64,000 nt of DNA from Sinobaca qinghaiensis (GTDB lineage Bacteria; Bacillota; Bacilli; Bacillales; Marinococcaceae): positions 248,001 through 312,000 of the forward strand of contig NZ_RAPK01000007.1 in assembly GCF_003610495.1 (NCBI RefSeq). Reading direction: 5' to 3'. Made by a program: the position numbers and the translations under genes. Below, in pieces: positions 37,790 through 50,596 of this stretch; the first letter of the stretch is position 1, and each line of letters starts with the position of its first letter. The notes beneath the pieces are model-generated. The model was given only the letters and a program-made list of their open reading frames with translations. It ran no database searches and was not told where the DNA came from.

Positions 37790-38050
37790 TTAATCTTCGG
37801 AGAGTTCTTCTTTCGTATGAAGCCTTTGTGCAACTGTTTCAGGCTGAACGGCTGACAAAATAACGTGGTCACTGTCTGTAATAATAACAGCTCTTGTTCT
37901 TCTGCCATAAGTCGCATCAATCAGCATGCTCCGATCCCTTGCTTCCTGAATAATTCTTTTAATAGGCGCCGATTCAGGGCTTACGATGGAGATAATTCTA
38001 TTTGCTGAAACAATATTGCCAAAACCTATATTTATTAGTTTTATGCTCAA
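37790..38050 (-). CDS. remA: Extracellular matrix regulator RemA (YlzA)
   Basis: Oligomeric DNA-binding activator of biofilm matrix and osmoprotection genes in B. subtilis. The 86-residue product matches closely: [40 protein letters not shown], then [14 protein letters not shown]. It sits between yloC and gmk, the conserved position. Confidence 0.95.
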   Translation of the reverse strand: MSIKLINIGFGNIVSANRIISIVSPESAPIKRIIQEARDRSMLIDATYGRRTRAVIITDSDHVILSAVQPETVAQRLHTKEELSED

Positions 38051-38124
38051 TTTGTTACCCCCCTATTCTGGTCAACCGTGCTGTTTCCTGCTTGTTTGAG
38101 TATAGACGAAAACGCGTTCGATAT

Positions 38125-39003
38125 CTACTCTATATTTTGAACTTGTTCTCTCATTTTTTCAAGCTCGCTCTTCATGTCCACTACAATATGGCTCGATGCC
38201 GCATCGCTTGCCTTGGAGCCTATTGTATTCATTTCCCTGTTCATTTCCTGCAGCAGGAAGTCAAGCTTCCTTCCCACTGCCGTTTGTTCGTTTAAAATAT
38301 AGGAAAACTGTTTAATATGAGCATACAGCCTGGTTATTTCCTCTGCTATGCTGATTTTTTCAGCAAACAGAATAACCTCCCTGTATAGTTGATCCTCGTT
38401 GGGAAGATTCGCGGTATCGACTTCTTTTAAACGCTGCTCGAGTCTGGAGCGGTACCCTTCTACTATAGAAGGCACTCTCGCTTCAAGCTGCTTTGTAAAA
38501 TCTTCGAGCAGAAAGAGACGATCCTGAAGATCCTGCGTAAGCGCGAGGCCTTCATGTGCCCTCATTACCACCACGGCATCAAGAGCCTGCTGAATTCCGG
38601 AAAGAAGGGCATCCTGCCATTCTTCACCGAGCTGTGGATTTTCCGTTACGTGTACTACGTCCGAATGCAGAATAAATGATTCTGCTGAAAGAGCCGGCGT
38701 AAACATCTCCATTCTGTCCATTTTTTCGGCAACATTCAGATAATCAGCTAAAAGCTCCCAGTCCACATAGACTTTTTTGGAAGAAGGGAGAATACCTTCA
38801 ATAGACATGAACACGTCGATTTTTCCCCGGCTGATGCCTGCTGCTATATGTTTGCGAACTGCGTGCTCCGCTGAATGGAATGCACCGGGCATACGGAGCA
38901 TAATATCACTGTAGCGGTGGTTCACCGTTTTCATTTCAATATGTATGGTTGCTTGTCCAATCGGTACTGCTGATGTTCCAAACCCCGTCATGCTTACAGC
39001 CAT
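38125..39003 (-). CDS. yloC: YicC/YloC family endoribonuclease
   Basis: A 292-residue protein with the YicC N-terminal domain (MAVSMTGFGTS, EMKTVNHRYSDI) and the DUF1732 C-terminal domain (LDFLLQEMNREMNTIGSKA). Related proteins cut RNA and promote decay of specific RNAs; this is family knowledge. The ATG at 39003 is preferred over a GTG three codons earlier. First gene of the run to priA. Confidence 0.93.
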   Translation of the reverse strand: MAVSMTGFGTSAVPIGQATIHIEMKTVNHRYSDIMLRMPGAFHSAEHAVRKHIAAGISRGKIDVFMSIEGILPSSKKVYVDWELLADYLNVAEKMDRMEMFTPALSAESFILHSDVVHVTENPQLGEEWQDALLSGIQQALDAVVVMRAHEGLALTQDLQDRLFLLEDFTKQLEARVPSIVEGYRSRLEQRLKEVDTANLPNEDQLYREVILFAEKISIAEEITRLYAHIKQFSYILNEQTAVGRKLDFLLQEMNREMNTIGSKASDAASSHIVVDMKSELEKMREQVQNIE

Positions 39004-39024
39004 TTTTATCACATCCGCTTATAT

Positions 39025-39053
39025 ATTCTACCTAATTTTATCATTCCTAACAA
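39025..39053 (-). promoter_or_regulatory. Sigma-A-type promoter of yloC-remA-gmk
   Basis: Minus strand TTGTTA (39048-39053), 17-base spacer, TAGAAT (39025-39030), about 22 bases before the yloC start. Confidence 0.65.
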
Positions 39054-39135
39054 CTAAGGGAAATAATAAAGCTTATTTCCACAAAAAAACCAATAACTTC
39101 GCCGGCCCTGCCGGTATCTTCCGTTTCCCGGTGCA

Positions 39136-39144
39136 TGATATACT
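39136..39144 (+). promoter_or_regulatory. Extended -10 promoter of rqcH
   Basis: Plus strand TGA-TATACT forms an extended -10 box 26 bases before the rqcH ATG; the -35 region is poor. It is divergent from the yloC promoter. Confidence 0.45.
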
Positions 39145-39170
39145 GTAAAGGATGAAAGGATGTAGGTAAC

Positions 39171-40922
39171 ATGAGCTTCGACGGAATTATGGCAAGAGCC
39201 ATTACAGCAGAATTAAACGAAACCGTACTTAATGGGCGGATTTCTAAAATTAAACAGCCTTATAAAATGGATATCAGCATGACGATTCGTGCCGAACGCG
39301 TGAATCATCAGCTTTTTTTATCTTCAAATCCCAATTTTGCAAGGCTGCATTTCACTTCGCAGCGCTACGAAAATGCTCCTGAGCCGCCGATGTTCTGTGT
39401 GCTTTTAAGAAAGCATTTGGAAGGCGGATTTATCCGGCGCATCGAGCAGCACGGAATGGAACGGATCATTACTCTTTATATTGAAGGAAAAGACGAAATA
39501 GGAGAAAAGCAGGAAAAAAAGCTGATTGTAGAAATTATGGGCAAACACAGCAATATCATTCTTCTCGATGCCGGGTCTAATACCATTCTCGACAGCCTGA
39601 AGCACCTGCCACCCTCTGTAAACAGCTATCGTACCATTCTACCGGGACGTCCGTATATAGAACCTCCTTCCCAGGAAAAAGCCGATCCCCTTACAGCAGA
39701 AAGGGATGACGTTCTCCGTCACCTCGATGCCAACCAGGGCCGGCTCGATAAACAGCTGCTTCAGGCTTATACCGGCGTATCCCCTCAAATAACAAAAGAG
39801 GTCATCCACCAGGCGGGCCTCGGATCGGTTTCCCAGGTGGCTGATACATTTGTCCGTATGATGGAAGACGTTAACCAACTGCGTTTTCAGCCGCAGATGA
39901 TTGTTGCCGGCGGAAAAGAATACTATTCGGTTCTTCCTCTTGATCATTTAAAAGGAGAGGTCACTACTTTCTCTTCCACGAGCGAACTGCTCGAACGCTT
40001 TCACACCGGTAAAGCAGAACGGGACCGGGTTAAGCAGCAGTCCCACGATATGCAGCGGTTTCTGCAGAACGAATGGCAGAAAAACAAGAAAAAGATTAAA
40101 AAACTGGAAAAGACGCTTCAGCAGTCGGAAAACTCGCTTGACTACCAGAAATACGGCGAACTGCTGACCGCCCACCTTCACCTGATTAAAGGCGGGGAAA
40201 AGGAAATTGAAGTGATGGACTACTATGATCCGGATGGGGCCACTCTCACGCTGACCCTGGATCCACGTCTCTCTCCTTCCGAGAACGCGCAGAAGTATTT
40301 CAAACGCTACAATAAAGCGAAAACATCGCTGAGTTTTGTGAAGCGTCAGATCCGTGATGCCAAACGGGAAATGAACTACCTCGATCAGATTCTCCAGCAG
40401 CTGGCTTCCGCCTCGCCGGGGGACATTGAAGACATCCGCGAGGAACTTGCGGAACAGGGCTATATGAAACGGAAAATGAAAAAAGGCCAGAAACGAAAAA
40501 AACCTTCTGCCCCTGTGATTGAGAAATACCTCTCCACAGACGGTACGTTAATTTTTGTCGGCAAAAACAATAAACAAAACGAATATTTAACGAATAAACT
40601 CTCACGTGCTTCTCATACGTGGCTTCATACGAAAGACATACCCGGATCTCATGTCGTGATACAGGGAGAGGACTTTTCCGAGCAGACGCTGAAGGAAGCC
40701 GCTTCTATTGCCGCCTTTTATTCCAAAGCACGGGAGTCCGGCTCCGTACCGGTCGACTACACGCTGATCCGCCATGTGAAAAAACCAAGCGGGGCTAAAC
40801 CAGGCTTTGTCACTTATGACAATCAGTCCACTCTGTTTGTCACTCCAACCGAAGAGCTTGTCCTGCAGCTCCGCGAGAATGAAAAGCAGCATCGAAAAGA
40901 ACAATCCAGACAGGAAAGCTAG
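39171..40922 (+). CDS. rqcH: Ribosome quality control factor RqcH (NFACT family, YloA)
   Basis: Binds stalled 50S-peptidyl-tRNA and recruits Ala-tRNA to add C-terminal alanine tails. The 583-residue product shows NFACT-N (1-180), HhH and long coiled-coil region (about 290-440, ENSLDYQKYGELL in it), and C-terminal NFACT-R (HTWLHTKDIPGSHVVI, YTLIRHVKKPSGAKPGFV). At positions 97-98 it has Glu-Arg where B. subtilis RqcH has the functionally essential Asp-Arg. Lone plus-strand gene; yloB, which follows yloA in B. subtilis, is absent. Confidence 0.95.
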   Translation: MSFDGIMARAITAELNETVLNGRISKIKQPYKMDISMTIRAERVNHQLFLSSNPNFARLHFTSQRYENAPEPPMFCVLLRKHLEGGFIRRIEQHGMERIITLYIEGKDEIGEKQEKKLIVEIMGKHSNIILLDAGSNTILDSLKHLPPSVNSYRTILPGRPYIEPPSQEKADPLTAERDDVLRHLDANQGRLDKQLLQAYTGVSPQITKEVIHQAGLGSVSQVADTFVRMMEDVNQLRFQPQMIVAGGKEYYSVLPLDHLKGEVTTFSSTSELLERFHTGKAERDRVKQQSHDMQRFLQNEWQKNKKKIKKLEKTLQQSENSLDYQKYGELLTAHLHLIKGGEKEIEVMDYYDPDGATLTLTLDPRLSPSENAQKYFKRYNKAKTSLSFVKRQIRDAKREMNYLDQILQQLASASPGDIEDIREELAEQGYMKRKMKKGQKRKKPSAPVIEKYLSTDGTLIFVGKNNKQNEYLTNKLSRASHTWLHTKDIPGSHVVIQGEDFSEQTLKEAASIAAFYSKARESGSVPVDYTLIRHVKKPSGAKPGFVTYDNQSTLFVTPTEELVLQLRENEKQHRKEQSRQES

Positions 40923-40958
40923 AAAAGAGGAAGCCCACATCGGCTTCCTCTTTTTTTT
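40923..40958. terminator. Bidirectional terminator between rqcH and pyrE
   Basis: A 9-bp perfect stem (40927-40935 with 40942-40950), 6-base loop, flanked by A-run and eight T. It ends rqcH and the convergent pyr operon. Confidence 0.92.
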
Positions 40959-40968
40959 CAGCAGGGAG

Positions 40969-41600
40969 CTACCTGCTCATCCAGTCTTCCGACTCCGGAT
41001 TCTGTTTCCATTGTTTTAAGCGCTCCATATCGGCAGCTTCAATATAATTTTCTTTTTCGGCGGCTTCTATCAGGGCATCAAATCCGGTCAGAACTTCTAC
41101 AGTGAGACCTGCTTCCTGAAGCTGGTCTGTCCCTTTTTGGAGACCGTATGTAAAGATAGCCGCTGCTCCAAGTACAACCGCTCCTGCGGATTCAAGAGCC
41201 CGCTGGACTTCAATAATACTTTTGCCTGTAGAAATAAGATCCTCCACAATAACTACTTTTTGTCCTTCTTTGATCTGCCCCTCAATTTGATTGCCTTTGC
41301 CGTGCGATTTAGACGAGCTTCGTACATATACCATCGGAAGCTGCATCTTATCGGCTGTCAAAGCGGCATGGGCAATACCGGCTGTCGCAGTACCCGCCAG
41401 CACATCCGCCTCCGGGAAATGAGCGGTAATTTTTTCCGCCAGCCCTTCTGCTATCGCTGTACGCAGCGAAGGGTAGGACAAGGTCAGCCTGTTATCGCAG
41501 TAAATCGGAGACTTCATGCCGGAAGACCAGGTATAGGGAGCGGCCGGACTTAAGGAGACCGCCTGTATTTTTAACAATTCTTTTGCAATTTCATGTTCCA

Positions 41601-41601
<1 letters not shown>
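40969..41601 (-). CDS. pyrE: Orotate phosphoribosyltransferase
   Basis: Joins orotate to PRPP giving OMP. The ATG at 41601 overlaps the pyrF stop (TGATG) with TGGAGG upstream, giving 210 residues. The PRPP loop VVIVEDLISTGKS and the flexible loop with SKSHGKGN are present. Last gene of the pyr operon, 11 bases from the shared terminator. Confidence 0.97.
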
Positions 41602-43997
<2,396 letters not shown>

Positions 43998-44001
<4 letters not shown>

Positions 44002-47000
44002 TTACGGCTCACCTCTGGAGCCGGAGCCTTAGTTTCTATCATGGCAGGCATAGCCTCGGCCGAGAAAGTGATCATTTCAAGCACCGACAGAAGAGCTCCT
44101 GCTGTATCAAGTGATGTCATGCAGACGACTTCATTTTCAACAGCCTCACGGCGGATACGGAATCCGTCTTTGGCCGCCTGTTTGCCTTTATCCATCGTAT
44201 TAATCACGAACTGGGCATGCCCTTCCCGGATCACATCAAGAATATTAGGGGAAGCCTCTTCTACCTTGCTGACTGTTTTAACGGGAATATGCTCTTTATG
44301 AAGCATTTCTGCCGTACCGGCTGTTGCCATCAGCGTGTAGCCGATTTTATGGAAACGGTGCGCCAGCGAAAGTGCTTCTGCCTTGCGGTCGTCAGCAATC
44401 GTAAACAGCACCGAGCCGTGCTCTGGTATATTCATGCCGGAGGCGATAAGTCCTTTATACAAGGCTTTTTCCAGTGTCACATCACGCCCCATTACTTCTC
44501 CGGTTGATTTCATTTCCGGTCCTAGTGTAATATCCACCCGGCGCAGTTTCGCAAAGGAGAACACCGGCACTTTCACAAATACTTCATCCTTTTCCGGAAG
44601 CACACCTTCTTTATAGCCCTGTTCCTTTAACGAAGTGCCCAGCATCACGTTTGTTGCTGCTGCTGCAATCGGCACGCCTGTAATTTTACTTAGAAAAGGC
44701 AGCGTACGGCTGGCTCTTGGGTTCACTTCCAGAACATACACTTCGTCTTCGTGAATAACAAACTGGATATTGAGCAGGCCGATAATGCCAAGCCCTTTTC
44801 CAATCGCTATCGTGCGTTCTACCAGCTTCTGTTTCATGGCATCGGAAAGCGACTGCGGTGGATACACGGCAATCGAGTCCCCGGAGTGGACTCCTGCCCG
44901 TTCGATATGCTCCATAATGCCCGGAACAACAACGGTCTCCCCGTCAGAAATCGCATCTACTTCAATTTCTTTTCCGACCATGTAGCGGTCAATTAACACG
45001 GGATGCTTTTCATTTACTTTTACCGAGCGTTTCATATATGAAAGCAGTTCTTCTTCTTTTTCGATAATTTCCATCGCCCGACCGCCGAGAACATACGAAG
45101 GCCGTACAAGAACAGGATAACCAATTTCCGAAGCTGTTCTTACCGCATCTTCTGACGAGACGGCGGTCTGTCCGAGCGGCATTGGAATTTCAAGTTCTCT
45201 CAAAGCCGCTTCAAATTTATCGCGGTCTTCTGAGCGGTCCATGTCCTCCATCGACGTTCCCAGGATTTTTACCCCTTTGCGGTCGAGATCTTCCGCTAAA
45301 TTAATTGCTGTCTGACCGCCGAACTGAACAATCACGCCCATCGGCTGCTCCAGGTCGATTACGTGCATAACGTCTTCAATCGTCAGCGGCTCGAAATACA
45401 ATTTATCGGAAACGCTGAAGTCCGTGGAAACCGTTTCCGGGTTGTTATTCATAATAATGGCTTCATAGCCTGCCTGCTGGATCGCCCAGACGGTGTGTAC
45501 GGTAGCGTAATCAAACTCAATACCCTGCCCGATGCGGATAGGTCCCGAGCCCAGTACGAGCACTGAGGGCTTGTCTGTACGAATGCTTTCATTTTCCTGT
45601 TCATAGGAGGAATAATAATAAGGGGTCGCCGATTCAAACTCGGCTGCACACGTGTCCACCATTTTATAAACCGGCACGAGCCCTTCCTGCCTGCGGAACG
45701 TTTCCACTTCGTCCACGCTCCAGTTCCAGCTCTGCGCGATAAATTCATCCACGATGCCCGTTTCTTTCGCCATCTTTAAAATGTCGAGATCGCCGGTATT
45801 GCCCTGCAGCATTTCTCCAACGCGCGCGATACCGAGAAACTTTTCAATAAAGAACATATCAATTTTCGTAATATCATGAATCCGTTCGGACGACCAGCCG
45901 CGGCGGAGTGCTTCCCCGATAATGAATAAGCGCTCATCTTCCGCGTAGCGGAGCTGGCTTTCCACTTCCTCATCACTTAAGTGCTTATGTGTGTCATCAT
46001 ACAAGTGATTTTTTCCAAGTTCGAGCGAGCGGATCCCTTTCATAATGGACTCTTCAAATGAACGCCCGATAGCCATCACTTCGCCGGTTGCTTTCATCTG
46101 CGTGCCGAGTCTGCGGTTGGCTGCTTCAAATTTATCAAAAGGCCATCTCGGTATTTTTGTGACGATATAATCAAGTGCCGGTTCAAAGCTGGCATACGTT
46201 TTACCGGTGATCGGATTCATCAGTTCATCCAGATGATAGCCAACGGCAATTTTTGCTGCCAGCTTGGCGATCGGATAGCCGGTCGCTTTGGAAGCAAGTG
46301 CCGAGGAACGGCTTACCCGCGGATTTACTTCAATAATATTGTAGTCAAAGCTGTCGGTGGCCAGTGCAAATTGAACGTTACAGCCTCCTTCAATTTTGAG
46401 GGCGCGGATGATTTTTAAGGAAGACTCCCGCAGCATCTGGTACTCCTTGTCGGAAAGCGTCTGGCTCGGTGCCGTGACAATGGAGTCTCCGGTATGCACG
46501 CCGACCGGATCAATGTTTTCCATATTACATACGATGATAGCCTGATCATCCTTGTCGCGCATGACTTCGTATTCGACTTCTTTCCAGCCGGCGATGCTTT
46601 TTTCAATCAGGCACTGGGTAACCGGGCTGTATTTCAGGCCGGATGTAACGATTTCAATCAGCTCTGCCTCATTATCAACCAATCCGCCTCCCGTGCCTCC
46701 AAGCGTGTAGGCCGGACGAACGATAATAGGGAAGCCGACTTCCTCCACAAAAGCCTGAGCCTCTTCGAGCTTATTTACGATGCGGCTTTCCGGCACCGGT
46801 TCATTTAATTCATACATTAGATTCCGGAACGCGTCCCGGTCTTCTGCTTTTTCAATCGAATCAAGCTTTGTACCGAGCAGTTCTACATTGTGACGTTCCA
46901 GAACACCTTCGCGGTGAAGCTCCATCGCCATGTTTAATCCGGTTTGTCCGCCGAGCGTCGGCAGGAGGGCGTCCGGCTGTTCCTTGCGGATAATGCGGCT

Positions 47001-47222
47001 CACAAACTCGAGTGTAATCGGTTCAATGTATACCCGGTCTGCCATATTTGTATCGGTCATAATCGTTGCCGGGTTGGAGTTTATTAGAATAACTTCGTAT
47101 CCCTCTTCCTGAAGCGCCTGGCAAGCCTGTGTTCCTGCATAATCAAACTCCGCTGCCTGTCCTATGACGATCGGTCCTGAACCAATCACTAAAATTCTAT
47201 GAATATCCGTTCTTTTCGGCAT
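43998..47222 (-). CDS. carB: Carbamoyl phosphate synthase large chain (pyrimidine-type)
   Basis: Makes carbamoyl phosphate from bicarbonate, ATP and ammonia delivered by CarA. The 1074-residue protein shows the internal duplication: two ATP-grasp halves, each with a GSGPI start ([15 protein letters not shown] and [15 protein letters not shown]), EVNPR twice, and a C-terminal MGS-like allosteric domain. Its place inside the pyr operon makes it the pyrimidine isozyme (pyrAB). Confidence 0.97.
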
Positions 47223-47239
47223 TATAGTCTCCCCTTTTT

Positions 47240-48328
47240 TTAAACAGCTGTAGATGCTTTTTTATGTTTGTCTATCATGCTCATAAACTGATCGAATAAT
47301 TCATTGGAATCGTTTGGTCCCGGGCATGCTTCCGGATGGTACTGAACGCTGAAAGCCGGATAGTATTCATGCGCCACGCCTTCTACCGTATTGTCGTTTA
47401 CATTAACATGCGTCAGCATTAAGTCCGTGCCCATAAGGGAATCCCGGTCAATCGTATATCCGTGGTTCTGCGACGTAATGTCTACTTTACCGGTGCGGAT
47501 ATTTTTCACCGGATGGTTTGCGCCCCGGTGCCCGAACTTCAGCTTGGAGGAAGTGGCGCCGCCTGCCAGGCTCAACAGCTGATGGCCAAGGCAGATACCA
47601 AATACCGGTACTTTGCCGAGAAGATTCTTTACGGCCTCGACCGCTTCCGGCACGTCTTCCGGATCTCCCGGACCGTTGCTCAGCATCACGCCGTCCGGAT
47701 CCAGCTTTAAAATCTCCTCTGCTGTGGCATTGTACGGCATTACAAATACATCGCAGTTGCGTTTAATAAGATTTCTGGCTATGCCGTGCTTGGCACCGTA
47801 ATCCATTAATACGACCCGGCGCCCTGCTCCAGGTGCATGGTAGGCGTTTTTCGTAGATACCTGCGCTACTTTGTCTTTGGACGGTACAAACGACTGCAGC
47901 GATTCGATAATCGCCTTTTCATCGGCTGTTTCAGCAGCAAGCCTTCCGTGCATCGTACCGCGGTCCCGGATAAGACGGGTCAGCATTCTTGTGTCGATAC
48001 CTGTGAGACCCGGAATATCATGTTCTTTCAACCAGTCATCCAGCGTACCGATATTGCGGAAGTTGCTCGGATGAATGGCTGACTCTTTTACAATCAGACC
48101 GCCTGCTGAAGGCAGGAGTGTTTCAAAATCGTCGCGGTTCGTTCCATAGTTTCCAATAAGAGGATATGTCAGTGTAATAATCTGGTCGCAGTAGGAGGGA
48201 TCGGAGAGAATTTCCTGATACCCTGTCATACTCGTATTGAACACGACCTCTCCGGTCGTTTCTTTTGTACTTCCTATCGCATGGCCGGTAAATACCGTGC
48301 CGTCTTCTAAGATTAGTTTTCTTTTCAT
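47240..48328 (-). CDS. carA: Carbamoyl phosphate synthase small chain (pyrimidine-type)
   Basis: Glutamine amidotransferase subunit. The N-terminal half starts with [20 protein letters not shown]; the class-I glutaminase domain has [10 protein letters not shown] (nucleophile Cys) and the Cys-His-Glu triad ending in [10 protein letters not shown]. 362 residues, normal. It is one base from the pyrC stop and 17 bases before carB (pyrAA in Bacillus naming). Confidence 0.97.
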   Translation of the reverse strand: MKRKLILEDGTVFTGHAIGSTKETTGEVVFNTSMTGYQEILSDPSYCDQIITLTYPLIGNYGTNRDDFETLLPSAGGLIVKESAIHPSNFRNIGTLDDWLKEHDIPGLTGIDTRMLTRLIRDRGTMHGRLAAETADEKAIIESLQSFVPSKDKVAQVSTKNAYHAPGAGRRVVLMDYGAKHGIARNLIKRNCDVFVMPYNATAEEILKLDPDGVMLSNGPGDPEDVPEAVEAVKNLLGKVPVFGICLGHQLLSLAGGATSSKLKFGHRGANHPVKNIRTGKVDITSQNHGYTIDRDSLMGTDLMLTHVNVNDNTVEGVAHEYYPAFSVQYHPEACPGPNDSNELFDQFMSMIDKHKKASTAV

Positions 48329-48329
48329 C

Positions 48330-49613
48330 CTATTGGAACACTCCCTCTTTTTGATATACTACGGTGCCGTTTACCATCGTCCATACCGGCCAGCCGCTTG
48401 CCTTCCATTCTTTAAACGGCGTATTTTTACCTTTGGATACAAACGTTTCCGGACGAATCGTGTCTTCTTTTTCCAGATCAATCAAGGTGAGATCTGCGGC
48501 TGCACCTTCAGTAAGCGTGCCGGACTCCAGCCCGAACACTCCGGCCGGATCTTTTGTCAGGCCGTCTACCAGCTGCTTAAAGGTAAGCGTTCCTTTTTTC
48601 ACCAGGTACGTATACAGCAGAGGAAAAGCAGTTTCTGCTCCCGTAATGCCAAATGGAGCCTTTTCCAGTGGCTGGTTTTTATCCTCTTCTGTATGAGGGG
48701 CGTGATCAGTTGCAATGCAGTCAATCGTTCCATCGAGAAGTCCTTCGATAAGGGCGTCCCGGTCCTGACTGCCCCGAAGCGGCGGATTCATTTTGTACTG
48801 GGCGTCCACAGAAGGAATATCATCCTCGCATAAAATCAGGTGATGCGGCGTCACTTCGGCCGTAACGTGGATACCGGCGCGCTTTGCGTCGCGGATGACC
48901 CGGACGGACTCTTTCGTACTCACGTGACAGACATGATAATGAGCTCCGGCGGCTTCTGCCAGCAGCACATCTCTTGCAATATGTACGGATTCGCATACCG
49001 CCGGAATGCCCCGCAGGCCGTGTTTTTTTGAAAAATTCCCTTCATGTACACTGCCTTTGTTGATTAACGTATTTTCTTCACAGTGGGCTACAACCGGCAT
49101 ATTTAAAGACGCTGCCCGCTTCATGGCTTCGAGCATAACCGATGCATCCTGCACCCCTACTCCGTCATCTGTAAACGCAAAGGCGCCCCGGCTTTTTAAA
49201 TCTTTCATATCAACGATATCTTTTCCGAGCTCCCGTATGGTAATTGAAGCATATGGAAGCACACGCACTACCGCTGTTTCGCTGATTTTTTTTTGAAGGG
49301 CATCCATATGTTCAGCGGAGTCCGGAACCGGCCTTGTATTCGGCATCGGACATACTGTAGTAAATCCGCCTTTTGCAGCTGCTTTAGTACCCGTTTCAAT
49401 CGTTTCTTTCTTTTCGCCGCCTGGTTCTCTTAAGTGAACATGCACATCCACAAGGCCCGGGGAAAGAAAGGCGCCCTTTGCATCAATGGCTGCTTCTTCT
49501 GTCTCCGGCATGCTTCCTACAGCGCCAATTTTTTTATCTTTAATCAATACATCCTTGGTTTGAAGCTTTCCTGTTTCATCCATTACCTTTGCGTTTGTGA
49601 TCCATCCATTCAT
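48330..49613 (-). CDS. pyrC: Dihydroorotase
   Basis: Cyclises carbamoyl aspartate. The 427-residue class-I enzyme has the metal motif [20 protein letters not shown], and [14 protein letters not shown] with the catalytic Asp. The start shares one base with the pyrB stop. Confidence 0.97.
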   Translation of the reverse strand: MNGWITNAKVMDETGKLQTKDVLIKDKKIGAVGSMPETEEAAIDAKGAFLSPGLVDVHVHLREPGGEKKETIETGTKAAAKGGFTTVCPMPNTRPVPDSAEHMDALQKKISETAVVRVLPYASITIRELGKDIVDMKDLKSRGAFAFTDDGVGVQDASVMLEAMKRAASLNMPVVAHCEENTLINKGSVHEGNFSKKHGLRGIPAVCESVHIARDVLLAEAAGAHYHVCHVSTKESVRVIRDAKRAGIHVTAEVTPHHLILCEDDIPSVDAQYKMNPPLRGSQDRDALIEGLLDGTIDCIATDHAPHTEEDKNQPLEKAPFGITGAETAFPLLYTYLVKKGTLTFKQLVDGLTKDPAGVFGLESGTLTEGAAADLTLIDLEKEDTIRPETFVSKGKNTPFKEWKASGWPVWTMVNGTVVYQKEGVFQ

Positions 49614-50554
49614 TATGATCTCTCCTTTTGCGTAGTAAGGGCTTTTTCCAGTACAGCCATTCTGGAGTAAACACCGTTTGTCATCTGCTTAAAAATACGG
49701 GAGCGCCTGCACTCTACCAGTTCATCTGCAATTTCCACATTCCGGTTAATCGGGGCGGGGTGCATAATGATACTATTTGGTTTCATTCTTGCTTCCCGTT
49801 CCGGCGTCAGGCCGTACAAATGATGATATTCGGAAGCTCCGGCTACCATTTTCACCGTATGCCTTTCGTGCTGGATCCGAAGCATCATCATGACGTCCGC
49901 CTGTTCTACTGCATTTTCTATTGGAAGAAAGCGGCGCATCATGTCTTTATCCATCCATTCTTGTGGTCCGCTTACGTATACATTCGCACCAAGCCGCTCC
50001 AATACCTCTATATTCGACCGGGCGACCCGGCTGTGCCGGATGTCGCCTGCAATGACTACATTCATGCCGGCAAATGATCCGAATTCCTGTTTGATCGTGA
50101 GCAGGTCCAGCATGGACTGGGTCGGATGATGCCCGCAGCCATCGCCTCCGTTTATAATCGGAATGCCAATCTGCTCTCTCAGCTCATCGAAATATCGTTC
50201 TTTGCTGTGGCGGATCACCGCGACATCTGCTCCAATACTTTCCAGCGTTCGCACCGTATCGTAGAGCGTTTCTCCTTTTTTAACACTTGATGTATCTGCA
50301 TCAAACTGAAGGACATCGAGTCCAAGCCTTTTTTCTGCTGCTTCAAAGCTGATTTTTGTTCTCGTGCTCGGCTCGAAAAAAAGATTTACAGCAAACACTT
50401 TTTCTTTCGGCTCCCATTTTTCTCCCTCGGCAAAAGCCTGGGCTCTTTGAAGAAGAGCTTCAATTTCCTCTATGCTGCACTCATCAAGGGTTAAAAAATC
50501 CCCCTGCTTTCCTGTTTTTGCTGGTTTTTTTTGTTCTTCTGCCATACTTCTCAT
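49613..50554 (-). CDS. pyrB: Aspartate carbamoyltransferase catalytic chain
   Basis: Condenses carbamoyl phosphate with aspartate. [13 protein letters not shown] is the carbamoyl phosphate loop, [17 protein letters not shown] the second active-site segment, and [12 protein letters not shown] the third. The ATG at 50554 (AGGAGG seven bases upstream) gives 313 residues, slightly longer at the N-terminus than usual. It follows uraA by only 42 bases without an attenuator. Confidence 0.97.
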   Translation of the reverse strand: MRSMAEEQKKPAKTGKQGDFLTLDECSIEEIEALLQRAQAFAEGEKWEPKEKVFAVNLFFEPSTRTKISFEAAEKRLGLDVLQFDADTSSVKKGETLYDTVRTLESIGADVAVIRHSKERYFDELREQIGIPIINGGDGCGHHPTQSMLDLLTIKQEFGSFAGMNVVIAGDIRHSRVARSNIEVLERLGANVYVSGPQEWMDKDMMRRFLPIENAVEQADVMMMLRIQHERHTVKMVAGASEYHHLYGLTPEREARMKPNSIIMHPAPINRNVEIADELVECRRSRIFKQMTNGVYSRMAVLEKALTTQKERS

Positions 50555-50596
50555 CCCCAGTCCTCCTATTCATTTCGAAACGCAGAATCCAGTTAT

